This document shows, one piece after another, positions 23,196-34,618 of a stretch of 64,000 bases of DNA (the stretch's first letter is position 1; each line of letters starts with the position of its first letter). The notes beneath the pieces were generated by a model. That model ran no database searches, was not told where the DNA came from, and saw only the letters and a list, made by a program, of their open reading frames with translations. Source of the stretch: Papaver somniferum (Eukaryota; Streptophyta; Magnoliopsida; Ranunculales; Papaveraceae); NCBI RefSeq assembly GCF_003573695.1, contig NC_039361.1:36544859-36608858 (forward strand). The letters are read 5' to 3'. A program made the translations under genes and the position numbers.

Positions 23196-24213
23196 ATTGA
23201 AAAGACACAAAGCCCACTATTTGGTTTTAATGGGTTTTCAAAAATTTGGTTTTTTTATGGGAAAATTTTGGTTTTGATGGGATATATTTGAAAAAGAAAA
23301 TTTGGTTTAAAAATGGGAGCAAAGTAGAAATTTGGTTTTAAAATTGGGAGCAAAAGAAAATTTTGGTTTTTTTTTTTTTTTTTTTTTTTTTTATGAACTT
23401 AGCCTAGCATAAATTATCACACCCACAAAAGAAAATAAAAACAACAATAATTACAAGCCCATAAAAGAAAAAAAGAAAATAAAAGAAAAATTATTACAAG
23501 CCCAAATAAAAATAAAGAAAAACAAAAATTATTACAAGCCCACAAATTAAAAATGGAAGCCCACAGGTTGGGTTCTCTTAATGGGTTTAGGCTTACCTTT
23601 GAAGCACAGCCCAGCTGCTCAGTTTGGTTGCAAAAGCCCAGTTGGGCTTTGGATCATCCTAAGCTTTTGTCTTTGTTCAGGCCCAGTTGGGCTTGGCTCA
23701 ACTTGTTAAGCTTGGCAGCAACTTCAGCAGGCCCAGTTGGGCTTGATGGCTCAATTTAGCACCAGGCAGCAGGGGTTGCAGCAGATTTGGCCTGGCACCA
23801 GCAGGAGGTAGCAGCAGCTTGCCTTTGCACAGCAGCAACAGCTGAGGCACAGCAGCAGCTCTATTTGGGCTTCACAGCAGCACAACAGCACCAGAGGTTT
23901 GTTCTCAGCCTCACAGCAAGGTCACAGTACCTGGTCACTCAACAAAAATGTCAAGGACAGCAAAGAAAGGCAGTGAACAAGAACTGTAATGCAAGATTGA
24001 CTGCAAGAATGTAAAGATGACTAATATGCAAATATGATATGCAATCAGGACAGCAAGATGCAATGAGTATGCAATGCAAAGATGAATATGCAGTAATGAA
24101 TGCAAGTTATGATGAGATAAATGCTTACACTAAATGATTATACTAAATGCAAGATATGCAAGTGAATAGCAGCAAAAGAAAGCAAGGAAAAACAGCAACC
24201 ACACAATGCCAAG
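23196..24213 (-). other. Leader region of element G between PBS and gag
   Basis: About 1 kb with low-complexity DNA: T/A-rich stretches (23220-23540), three copies of a GCCCAGTTGGGCTT block (23637-23650, 23682-23695, 23730-23743), CAG-rich sequence (23760-23900) and ATGCAA-rich sequence (24000-24180). Plus-strand ORFs of 60-75 codons here are low-complexity and not supported. Leaders of this kind often carry RNA packaging signals; that role is inferred. Confidence 0.6.
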
Positions 24214-24231
24214 TCCCCGGCAGCGGCGCCA
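24214..24231 (-). other. Primer binding site of element G
   Basis: On the minus strand TGGCGCCGCTGCCGGGGA starts six bases after the LTR end. This type of PBS, close to the tRNA-Asp complement, is common in Athila/Tat gypsy elements. It fixes the orientation of G. Confidence 0.85.
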
Positions 24232-24237
24232 AAAACT

Positions 24238-26181
24238 TGGTAGGCATTTAAAGGAGAAAGAAAATAAGACAAAGGATAAGAAGGCCTACATGTTAAACTG
24301 CAAGTGCACAGTTGTCATTGTAGTGTGTATGTGCAAGAACAGGTCATCTCCACAGGGACTTGGGGTGTATAGTTGAAGTTTCACTATGCTGATAATTGAT
24401 GCAAAACTAAATGCAAGGTCACAAGGTTGCAGTGACAGTGAAACAGAGATGGTAAAAAACAAGGAACCAAGGCTATGAGCCAAGGGCAGGGAAGGCAGTG
24501 CACTGATTTCAGTGCACAGCAAGCTTCAAAATACAAGAAATAAACAGCAAGATAGCTAAGAAATTTAGCTGAGCAGGGGGTAAAACAGAATTGAATTTAT
24601 AAGTGATTGTAAAGGATTGTGGTTAAGCCAAGGCTTAGAATCCACCTTGTGTCCTAGCAAACAATGCAATTCTAGGTTGAAATTAGGATCTTAAGCATAC
24701 AAAAGGGAATGGAAAGAATTCTTGCTATGAGCTAATTTCTCCATTGCTCAATCAAAACAATGCATCCTAAGCATACAAATGGAATGGAAAGAGAATTAGC
24801 TTGCTATGAGCACTAATTTCTCCATTGCTCAATCAAAACAATGCATCCTAAGGCTCTAACCTAGCATCCACTATCAGACAGTGCACTGAGGTTTCATCTA
24901 AACCTCAGCTGCAACAATTAGCTCATGCTCAACATATAAACAACATTAACATTCATCTACAAGATAATTCAAACACAACACATATGGTGAGCAATACAAA
25001 AACATGATAAACATATGAACCAACAGTGTAAACATGAAACAAATGAGAAACTGGCTAGTCCAGTTCTCTACAAGAGTGAAGCTGGCTAACCCAGCATAAG
25101 TCTTTTACATCACACCCACAGTATCTATTTATACATACATGCAAAAACCTAAAAATCCCCAAAATATCAGAGAATTAGGGTTTCACCAAAAAGTGAAATT
25201 GACTCACCTAACTACTGATAACAGCCCTCATACGTTGACCCGCCTCTTATTCTTCTCCTGATGCAACCCATGCCTTCAATTTCTCTTTCTAGCTCGACAT
25301 ATTTCACTAATCTCTCCTCTAGGGTTTTGAAAAGGAAGAGAGAATGGTGAAATAGGTAGGTATAAGGGTAGGATGATGATGGCTCGAATGGTGATGGAAT
25401 GATTTGGGGGGGGGGGGGGGGAGAAGATGGTGGAGTGATTTGTGGGAGAAGATGGTGGAGTAATTTGTGGGGAGCGTCACTGTTGCAGAAGAGGGGAAGA
25501 AGATGGATTCGATGGTTTTGGGAGAAGGGTGTGTTTGGCTAATGGGTATAGAATGGGGTATTAGGGTGTTGAGCGGGTTCAGCGAGGTTTGATGATCTGC
25601 GACAAGAAGCGATGGATGGAAAGATGGTAGGTGGATCCAACGGCGATACGGAGGTAAGCGTGGAGCGACCGTCGGATGAAGAGATGTAGCAAAACGGACG
25701 ACCCAAGATGGAGATGGGTGTTGCGATGTAAAGCGGGAGCTTCGGAGTTTGATGTGCGATGATGGAGCGACCGTTGGATGATGATATGGATCCAATCTGA
25801 CGGCTACATGAGAAACGGGTATGGATATAGGAAATGGACTTGGGTGAGGGTTTTGGGCATTGGGTATGCCAAGCCCATATCTTCTTTAAGAACAATTCTT
25901 CCTTCTTGAGCCCATTCCTAGCTTTTTGGACGTGCGCTCCATTCTTTGCGGCTTCCTTGCGTAATTCTTCCCGTCTTTTCACTACTTTTCTGCTCTATTC
26001 CGCTCCGCAATTCATCCAAACTTTATTTATTACCTAAAAATGCAAAATTAAGTAAGAAAAATATTTATTCTTGAAAACAATGAAAATACAGAATATGTGA
26101 TAAAATGTAGAATTAATGCACAAAAGATGAGTTAAATGCCAAGAAAAATATATAGAAATATGCACTTTTTAGCACTCATCA
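24238..26181 (-). repeat. Right LTR of element G (5' LTR on the minus strand, 1944 bp)
   Basis: Direct copy of 18360-20323. It has a 16-base G run (25406-25421), fewer bases in the first 82-bp unit, and the right target duplication CTAGT at 26182-26186. Confidence 0.93.
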
Positions 26182-27245
26182 CTAGTGCGCCCGCTAGAGT
26201 CAATCTCCATTAACCTTTGATTTTCTTCTCTAAAATCAGGTTAACGACTTAAAGACTTCATTGGGATTGTGAAGCCAGACCGATACTACTTTATCGTAGT
26301 TGTGTGATATGATTTTTCATCTTCTATCGTACGAGTACAATCGATTGATTGACTTGAGATCGTGAGAGTTCTCCGATATGCAAGATAAAGAAGTCACAAA
26401 CATCTTCGTCTCACTATTTGTGATTCCTCGACAATCCGCTTGTGTAGTCAGGAAGGATTGTATAGAGGTGATTGATTAATCTAGGATGTTCTTCGGGAAT
26501 ATAAGACCGGATTATCAATTGGTTCATGTTACCTTGATTTTATATTTAAATACGGAACAAAACCTAGGGTTTATCTGTGGGAGAAAAATTTATCCTCTTA
26601 TAGACTTTTCTGTGTGAGACAGATCTGTTTATTAGTCTGTGATTTTGGGTTACAACAACTCTTGGTTGTGGGTGAGATCATCTAAGGGAATCAAGTGCGC
26701 AGTATCCTGCTGGGATCAGAGGCGTAGGAGTACAATTGTACCTTGTATCGGTGGGAGACTGATTGGGGATCAACTATAGTCCAGTCCGAAGTTAGTTTGC
26801 ATTAGGATAGTGTCTGTAGCGGCTTAATACAGTGTGTATTCAATTTGGACTAGGTCTCGGGGTTTTTCTGCATTTGCGGTTTCCTCGTTAATAAAATTTC
26901 TGGTGTCTGTGTTATTTCTTTTCCGCATTATATTTTATATAATTGAAATAATACAGGTTGTGCGTTCGTGATCATCAATTGGAAATCCAACCTTTGGTTA
27001 TTGATTGATCCTTGGACATTGGTCTTTGGTACTGTCCAAGTATTCCTTGTATTTGATAAAGACTCGCTATTGTTTTTAGCTTGAGTAAAAATCAAATCTA
27101 GAGAGAGATATTAACTCCTTGAGATACTTTTTATCTAGATTGAGTCTGACTGTCTAGTTGATTCTCTATCAAAGTATTTCGGAGTTAGTCCATACAGATT
27201 GCTAATCAAAATATTGGGTGGTGTTGTTAGACCCCCGCTTTTTCA
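26182..27245 (+). repeat. 5' LTR of element F, second part
   Basis: Continues the F LTR after the CTAGT duplication, in the R-U5 part, and ends CGCTTTTTCA before the PBS. It matches 35742-36812. Confidence 0.9.
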
Positions 27246-27247
27246 AT

Positions 27248-27259
27248 TGGTATCAGAGC
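27248..27259 (+). other. Primer binding site of element F
   Basis: TGGTATCAGAGC, initiator-Met tRNA complement. Confidence 0.92.
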
Positions 27260-27311
27260 AGGCAAACACGTTCAAGACCTAACAAGTCTGTATTTGTTGC
27301 GATCTGACTCT

Positions 27312-28762
27312 ATGGACAGAGGTGCTATCTCTATTAACGTACCACCAGTCTTTGATGGCTCAAACTACTCAGCATGGAAAGTTGCAATGTGTGCTTATCT
27401 TCAAGCATGTGATTTTCAAACCCGGGTATGTATTGTTAACGGCTATAATCCTCCGGTTAATATAAAAGACAATGTATCTATACCAAAGGATGTTGGTAGT
27501 TATAGTCCTGAAGAATCTCTTGCTGCAATGCAAAACTCTTTTGGGTTAAGTGCTATCAGACATGCCGTTACCCCAGATCTTCAGTACTATGTGGCTACTT
27601 GCACTAAGTCTAAAGAAGCCTGGGATATCTTAGAAACTGTATTTGAAGAAAAGAGATACGTTTCTAAGAAACATGCCATCAATGGAGGGAACAACCTCAA
27701 CACTCCTTCCATGAATACCGCCTCTGGACAGGTGACAATTCGTGATCCAAATTCTGTTCAAATATTTGCATTCAATGATGTTTCCGAGACAAGTAAATCC
27801 TCTAAATTATCTTGGGATGATGAGTGTTGTTCATCCGGTTATCGGTTCAATAAACCGTGGTTAACAAAAAGGATCAAGGATTTCATGAAGAGGAGCGTTA
27901 GATGTGATAAACATCCACTGTCATCTATTGATTCTAAAGATTCTATGGAAGATAAATCTCCTTGTGTCAACGTCTTGAATACGTCTGTTGAATGTGAAGT
28001 TACAGCTCTCGCAGCAGAAACCTCCATACACTCAAAATCTGATTCAGAAATTGAGCCTGACACAGAGATTTCGATTTCTTGAAAAAAGAGGTCCTTCAAG
28101 AAAATCTTCAATTAAAAGCTTTATTGAAGAAACTAGAATCTTTAATCCAAGTGAAGGATCTTGAGATAGATTGTCTTAATGATCAACTCACCAGGACCAT
28201 TTTTCTAAAGGAAAAAGAGATTAATACTCTCAAAGATGATCTTCAACGATTATATGGAAGTTCTGATAAAATATCATCAATGTTATTTGGTCAGAAATCC
28301 TTTGGAAACACCAATGGTTTAGGATTTAAGAGCAAGAATGAAGATATCGACAACTATGTTCCTAAGTGTCATGGGAAAACAAAGGCTAGGAGTTGTAATA
28401 AACAGAAGGCACTTCAACAAGACAAAGGTTCGCCGGGTTGTTCGTTTTGTGGAAATGCAAATCATGTTCAAAACACGTGTTGGAGATTCAAGCAGAGGAA
28501 CAAGAGAATTTCTAAACTACAAGAGAACATGCAAATGTTGAATCTGGATAATCAAAGGTCGTGCAAAACCAATACTTCCAGAATCAGAAGAAGGAGGAAA
28601 CCAGTTTTTGCAACAAGCCTTAAAAAGCAAAGAGAGCATCTTGCTAACAATATTGTTTGTGGATCCTTAAACTGTGGAAGACTGTGTCAAGGATTAGGAT
28701 GTGACCTTTTTAAATCTTCTTATCTTCTTCTTTATTCTCATACGTTTTCATGGCTCCTGTAA
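27312..28762 (+). pseudogene. Gag of element F, internally deleted and frameshifted
   Basis: Starts at ATG 27312 (MDRGAISINVPPVFDGSNY), the gag start shared with J. The N-terminal copia Gag region (WKVAMCAYLQ, then SKEAWDILETVFE) joins abruptly at about 27645 to SKKHAINGGNNL, so some 75 codons present in J are missing. The first frame ends at TGA 28080-28082. A frame overlapping it continues to 28762 with a coiled coil (about 28090-28260), a GLGF motif typical of Sirevirus Gag, and a zinc knuckle CSFCGNANHVQNTC (28440-28481). A one-base indel near 28080 would explain the split. Gag would form particles and bind RNA; this copy cannot. Confidence 0.78.
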
Positions 28763-28922
28763 CTAGAAGCACTTCTAAAAGTAATGCAGTAGAAGCAGTC
28801 AACGTATATCTATGAAAAGGAATTACTTCCTCAAGGATGATAAAGAAGAAGTCTATAATCAATGAGTTTTTCAATGAAAAGAAGGAGTTTTTTTGTAGAT
28901 GCTCTGAGAAAGATCTACAATA
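28750..28922 (+). pseudogene. Remnant of a third ORF in element F
   Basis: A pyrimidine-rich stretch (28715-28748) precedes ATG 28750, which opens a 21-codon frame (MAPVTRSTSKS...) ending at TGA 28813-28815. Other frames contain stops. It sits at the position of the envelope-like ORF of A and the small ORF of J but resembles neither. Function unknown. Confidence 0.3.
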
Positions 28923-30764
28923 CCTAGTAAGTCTTCTTTTTGAATTAGTTGGAAGAATAACTAGTGCTTTGAATAGCGATGATTGTGACTACACATAGCT
29001 ATTTTTGTTTTCATTTTCTTATGTTATTTTTTAGGTTTATCGGTATTAAATTCTAAAAATATTTGGAGGATGATGTTTATTGTCGTATTTTAATGGTTTG
29101 TGATATTGCAATATTTTTATGGGATATGTATTGTTTACATCTGTGAACTTGAAGGTCCCATATTGCAGTCAACACTAAAGTCGTTCATGAATCAGTATTC
29201 GTATTGATGAAAGGACGAATGAACTTTTGACATATACAAAAGTTAAGCCTATGAAATCATTAATTTGATGGAAAATAGGATAAAATCTTTTGTTCAACAA
29301 GGATAAAGTCTATTTTGTCGTTATGATGGAAAATAGAATAGATCCTTGTATGTTATCCACGGTATTGATCTTCATTGATCCATTTTATTATGTTTTACCG
29401 TGAAGGCTCCATTTTGTGTCCTATGTTGAGCACCTTACAACTAAGTCGATTTACCTTGGCTTTGTTGGTTGTTCCATAAGATGCTACATGTCGAGCATTA
29501 AGAACTAAATTAATCAACATGTTTGGTTATTTAGTTTGTGCTCCATAAGTTTTCTTTCTTATGTCGAGTACATGTACGGCTAAGGTTGTCATATTCTATG
29601 ATGAACTTAGTCAGGGTTCCATAAGTTCTTTTATGTTGAGCCCAAAATAATTAAATTGATTACTTCGGTGATTAGTTTGGTTATTTATATTCCAATTAGA
29701 TTAATTATAGGTTCTCTTGTAATTAATCTAGTTGAGTTTTCGTATATTCCACAACTTCTTGTGTTGAGTATATGAAAGGGCTACACTATCATGTTCTTTG
29801 GTTAATGTAGTCATATATTCCGCAAGGTTTTCCTTATGTTGAGTATTTGAACGGTTAAGTTAGTCATCTCCGTGTGATTGACTTAGTCGTAGCTCCGTGA
29901 GTTTACTTATGTTGAGCACTTTCAATTAAATTGATCACTTTTGTGGTTTGATTTAGTTGCGTATTCCAATTGAATTAATCATGGGTTTACTTGTGGTTAA
30001 TTTGGTTGAGCTTTGGATATAGAAAATCATTCCTATGGTTTTTTGTGTCCAATATAAAATCCTTCTTTTCTTTCGAAATTAAGGTCGCTCTTGTTGTTCT
30101 CTCGGGAATGACATCAAATGGGGGAGAGTTCTTTTGAACTCGTGCTTAGTGGTAATATCTTGCAGGGAGTGCGGATGTGGAATTTTATAGGGGTTATCTT
30201 GTATTTTAAAACTCCTTGATGAATGCTATTAGCTTCGACTATTAGATTGCATCTAATTTAAGTTGGTATGTATTATTTCTTTTGGTCATGAAATATCTCT
30301 TGTGGAAATTCATTATGATCCCATTCTTGTACCTTTGCCAATTTTATTGAGAAAAAAGGGGAGAAATATTGTAGTTCACACTACAAATACATATTGTTTT
30401 CGGATCATTGTGTAAGGGGGAGTGGTTTCCATGATCGAGATGGAGTATTGACTAAGGGGGAGTGATACATATCACCGTAGTATTATTGTTAAATTTGTGA
30501 TACAATTGGACTTTGATGTTATATAATAATACTATGACAATGTATAATAATGATCGAGAATCTCGATTTCTATCATTGTTTTACGGATCTTCAACAACGA
30601 TGGTGCTAAACTTATAACCTTTGGGATCATTGGAGTACTTGGAAGGACGAAGATTTCAAGGAACATTGAAGATTAGACTATGGAATAAGAGCCACTAAAG
30701 TTTATCTTTTTTGTATTCCATATGTATTAATAGTTTTGTCACTAAAATTGACAAAGGGGGAGAT
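28923..30764 (+). repeat. 3' non-coding tail of element F
   Basis: Homologous to 2848-4448 but longer. At 29396-30010 it has about seven degenerate units with TTATGTTGAGCA-like cores (near 29420, 29480, 29558, 29630, 29760, 29833 and 29907). Polypurine motifs lie near 30355, 30415 and 30455, and the final AAAGGGGGAGAT at 30754-30764 touches the LTR. No supported gene. Confidence 0.78.
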
Positions 30765-30952
30765 TGTTAGAGCATAGCTCGGTCAACCTCGCATGCGTTG
30801 CTATCTCAAGAATGTTTATCAATGTTAGTGATCAAAACTATAAGTCTTGATTTATAGCCTACATAGCTAAGTCTCGGACTAGGATAGAAAAGTGTAGTTG
30901 AGCTCAAGGACTTCATGGAGATTCATCATACAAAGACGAAGATCTATACAAG
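30765..30952 (+). repeat. 3' LTR of element F, first part
   Basis: Begins TGTTAGAGCATAGCTCGG and stops at ACAAG (30948-30952), the left target duplication of element H. Confidence 0.9.
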
Positions 30953-31184
30953 TGTAAATGGTGGATTTTCGACAAAGTCTAAATTCGTAAACTCATAATT
31001 ATACGAAACTCTGATTCAGCAATCGTACGTGAGTATCGAGACACGAGTCTCTCATCGAATTCTCAACGGAGAGTACTTTCTCTCAGAGTACATGTAGATA
31101 TGTAGTCTCACAACTGGACAACGGCATATCTCATGAATACTGAATACTTTCAGTGATTATTTCTATATAGCATCACGAGATGGA

Positions 31185-31345
31185 CGGCTCCTAGATAGCT
31201 TGCTCTGCTAGTATAGAGCAATAACGTCTTCAGGAACAAACGACAAGTTTACCCTGACTATATAAAGGATATGACTTACCGGCAAGCTCGTATCAGGATA
31301 ATTAATGCTCCTAGACAGCTTGCTCTGCTAGTATAGAGCCACAAA
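31185..31345 (+). repeat. 119-bp-spaced direct repeat in H
   Basis: GCTTGCTCTGCTAGTATAGAGC preceded by GCTCCTAGAtA/CA occurs twice (about 31188 and 31307). Confidence 0.8.
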
Positions 31346-31369
31346 GTTAATTATTCCTAATTACAATCG

Positions 31370-31680
31370 ATCCTATTCCATGGTCGAATCCACGACTAGT
31401 CCCATGGAATGACAATAACAATTGTTCTGATTCTATGATCGAATCCACAACTCGATCTCATAGAATAACAATGACTATATTATCTCATTACTCCAATTTC
31501 ATGATCGAACCCACAACTGGTCTCATAAATGGTAATAGATAAACATTAATTACTCTGATTCTATGATCGAATCTACGATCCCATGGAATGGTAATGCTCA
31601 CTTTATTATCAGTAGTCGAATCCTCAACTGATCCTATGAATTAATAATAAACATCTTATTACTCAGTTTTTTGAATTATT
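31370..31680 (+). repeat. Array of about 60-75-bp degenerate repeats in H
   Basis: Four to five units each contain ATGaTCGAATCCACAACT followed by TCTCATaGAAT and an AT-rich part, starting near 31380, 31434, 31500, 31560 and 31612. Confidence 0.7.
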
Positions 31681-31889
31681 CTCCATTGAATTCCACAATT
31701 AGTAATAAATAATCAACAATCGGGCGTCTGAGCTACCTCTAAGTAAGCCCCGATTCAAATGGTGAAGGTGTATTCAACGATGATACAATAACAGTCACCG
31801 CACGAACGAGTATTTCAAAAATACAACGAAACGATGAACCTATGCAAAATAGAGAAGAAAATAATAAATAATTAAAAATATTGACCAGG

Positions 31890-32910
31890 GTGTTGGGAGC
31901 ACGGACACACGACCGACCGACCGTGTCATGGTCAATCCCACGCCAGCTTTATATTTTTAATGCATTTTTATTATTTTCCATGATTTGATGAAAATCCTCT
32001 CATTTTATCAAATCTCCTTCGTCTCGAGGAAACTCCTCGGTTTCATGGTACTTCCATAAATCCATTAAAAATAATATAAAATTAAGGAAAGGAGGGTGGG
32101 ACGTGATCATTGGCCAACCGGCCATGCCTTGGTCCCAACCGTCCCCACACCCACGGTTCCTTATTATTTTATTATTATTTCTCTAATTTCATGAAAAAAC
32201 TCCTTGATTTCATGGTATTTTTGCACAAATCATCAAATAATAATAAAATAATATAAATTATGAAAACTTGTGGGACCGGGCCTTGGACGGCCGGCCATGT
32301 CCTAGCCGGTCCCACACGCCCCTTTGTTTTATTATTTTATTATTAGTTTTCCTTGAATTCATCAAATTCCTTGATTTCATGGTATTTCTCTCAAATTAGG
32401 AAAAATTCCCTCAAATCATCAAAAATACCTAAAAAATATTAAAAAAAATTATGAAAACTCGTGGGACCGGACCCAAGCCGTCCGGCCATGCCTCCACGGT
32501 CCCACATGCCCTTGTTTTTATTATTTTAATATTTTTTGCTTCCCTGAACTCATGAAAACTCATTCATTTCATGGAAACTCCCTAAATTCATCAAATTTCT
32601 CAAAATTCATGAATTTTTCATAAAATCATTATAAAATTAGGGAAGCTTGTGGGACCAGGCCCTGGCCAGCCAGTCATGCCTTTCATGGTCCCACGCGCCC
32701 TTGTTTTATTATTTTAATATCTTTTGCTTCCTTGAACTCATGAAAACTCCTTCAATTCATGGAAACTCCCAAAATTCATCAAATTTCTCAAAATTCATGA
32801 ATTTTTCATAAAATCATCAAAATATTATAAAATTAAGGAAAAGGCACCACGGGACCGAGGTCACGACCTACCGACCATGCCTTGACCACGGCGGTCCCAC
32901 GCCTCCTCAT
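31890..32910 (+). repeat. About 190-bp tandem repeats with GC-rich hairpins in H
   Basis: About six units near 31900, 32095, 32273, 32461, 32649 and 32847. Each has a GTGGGACC ... GGTCCCAC inverted pair around a GGCCGGCCATG-like core, then an AT-rich part with TTGTTTTATTATTTTA and CTTGAATTCATCAAA blocks. Arms are longest in the third unit (GTGGGACCGG / CCGGTCCCAC). Confidence 0.8.
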
Positions 32911-33394
32911 TCCTTATTTTATAATTATTTTTCATCATCTCATGGTGTTTTTCCTCAGTTTCGTCGAAACCCTAATTTTGGCATATTTTCTCGAATGGAT
33001 GCTCAATTGCACACCAGAAAATATCATAATTCTCAGGACTGAAACGAGGACGCCTTGGGGACACGAGCACGCTATCTTGACCGACCAAGATTGGCTCTTT
33101 GGCTCACGGAAGCCGGTCCCATCAATTTTCACAGTTTTGACCTAATTTGCATAATTGCTCGTATTAGGTCCAAAACTCTCCCAAACACTTTGGATTTTCA
33201 TGAAGTGATCGTCAGGCGGTCACGGGATAACCCAGGGCCGGTTTCATGACTCCATGGTCGGTCCCTAGCCTCGTCATAATTAATTAGTTTTCTCACCTAA
33301 GGCTCAGACGAGCATTTTTTGAATAAATGATTAAACCAACATTTAATCATTCTTCCACCAACAAATCGTCAACTCTTCAGGAGTTCTTTGTATT

Positions 33395-33798
33395 TGCTCA
33401 CGTGAGCATATGGACACTACATGGTTGATCCACGGTCCCATGTAGTCGCTCCCTCCTTCGTCCCATGGTTGAAATTCTGACAACCATGAATTGATCATCA
33501 ATTGATCAAATTAGGGTTTCTGAATCCAAGGATCATCATTTCAGATTCCAACCTTAATAATTTTACGACGGCCTCATGGTCATTAATTTCATTAATTATG
33601 CTCGGTTCAACGACCGGTATTCTAATTAATATTTTTGGTATGCTGCCAATAATCCATCAGATGAGCAACACATGCTCAGACGATCAAATATTCAACAATT
33701 CATCACATGAGCAGCACTTGCTCAGATGAGGAATATTTTCTCAATATTGGTTCAACAATCAATATTCAACGATCCATCGAATGAGCAATACTTGCTCA
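33395..33798 (+). promoter_or_regulatory. Cluster of TGAGCA/TGCTCA palindromes in H
   Basis: A perfect 14-base palindrome TGCTCACGTGAGCA (33395-33408, with a CACGTG core) is followed by three TGAGCA-N5-TGCTCA inverted repeats at 33662-33678, 33708-33724 and 33782-33798. They lie in the presumed U3, about 400-800 bases before the TATA box. Confidence 0.65.
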
Positions 33799-34191
33799 CT
33801 TCATCGTAAGAACTATACCTCTGTGTCATGACATGTGCAATTCATGAGTTTCAGAACATCATGTTCAACTCAACGACTACATGGACTCATCGTCCCATCA
33901 AACCACGAAGTCATCAATTGACTAACAAACCACGAGACGTCAATCGTGTCACTTGGGGGGATATCACTTAGGGTTTTTGGTATGGCGGTCTACGGCACGT
34001 GTGTTCAAACACACGATGGAATGTGAGCAAGTCGTGCAATCATTTGAAGGAATTCACGAGGTAGTGGGTGGAAAATCGACCAAGTCTCCACACATTGAGC
34101 AACTGGTTTCAAACACGATCTCCACTTCCCCACTCCTTGATTCCATCAACTGTCACACTTCATGGAATCATGGTGTCTACAATTCCAGCAA

Positions 34192-34199
34192 TATAAATA
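34192..34199 (+). promoter_or_regulatory. TATA box of H
   Basis: TATAAATA about 420 bases from the right end of H. Confidence 0.5.
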
Positions 34200-34618
34200 A
34201 GTCTCTGAATCATGATTGAATCATCAACGGTATCATCAATCTCACGTCTCATCAACAACACGAGATCATCAACTCATCAATTGAGCAACTACTCTCAATT
34301 GAGAAATTTCAATCATTCAGAGCTTATCATATTCAGAATTCACACACCCACAATCTTTGATTACCATTGATTCCAAACATTTCCCAGCTTCCCTCCTATA
34401 GATCAACCCATCCTCTCTTGTGACCGAATTTACTCTGGAACGGTCATTGTCTTGATTTAGGTCGGAGTACAACAGATTGATCTCTCGAATCTAAATCACC
34501 CCCTTTGCAGCGGTGCATCTGTGTGAGGTTTAATATTTCACTTGGTTCAAGGAGTCTCCTTCGTACGATCGTCTCCTCAATTCCTTAAAAACCAGCAAAT
34601 CGTTTTTCCTCATCTACA

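Larger units (their letters stand above)
18360..26181 (-). mobile_element. Element G: Athila-like Ty3/gypsy element, gag only, TSD CTAGT
   Basis: Two direct LTRs (18360-20323 and 24238-26181) bounded by TG...CA and flanked by CTAGT on both sides (18355-18359, 26182-26186). The uninterrupted target site is visible in the sister LTR near 35740. The PBS next to the right LTR and the gag reading frame show that the element is on the minus strand. Only gag is present; protease, reverse transcriptase and integrase are absent, so it is non-autonomous. Confidence 0.93.
30953..34618 (+). mobile_element. Element H: probable solo LTR (3666 bp), TSD ACAAG
   Basis: Bounded by TGTAAATGGTGG and CTCATCTACA (TG...CA) and flanked by ACAAG at 30948-30952 and 34619-34623. 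The sister LTR of F near 17210 shows the uninterrupted target. No long ORF, PBS-gag-pol order or internal LTR pair is visible. One TATA box (TATAAATA, 34192-34199) lies about 420 bp from the right end, fitting a single LTR with a long U3 and short R-U5 on the plus strand. I infer a solo LTR of a large gypsy-type element; family unknown. A complete LARD-like element without coding capacity is less likely. Confidence 0.7.

Noticed and set aside
23553..24014. Plus-strand ORFs in the leader of G
   Set aside because: CAG-rich and repeated GCCCAGTTGGGCTT sequence gives Gln/Ala-rich chance frames; they are antisense to the element.
32882..34219. Short ORFs of 60-90 codons in H
   Set aside because: They fall in repeat units, lack motifs and differ between units; H looks non-coding.
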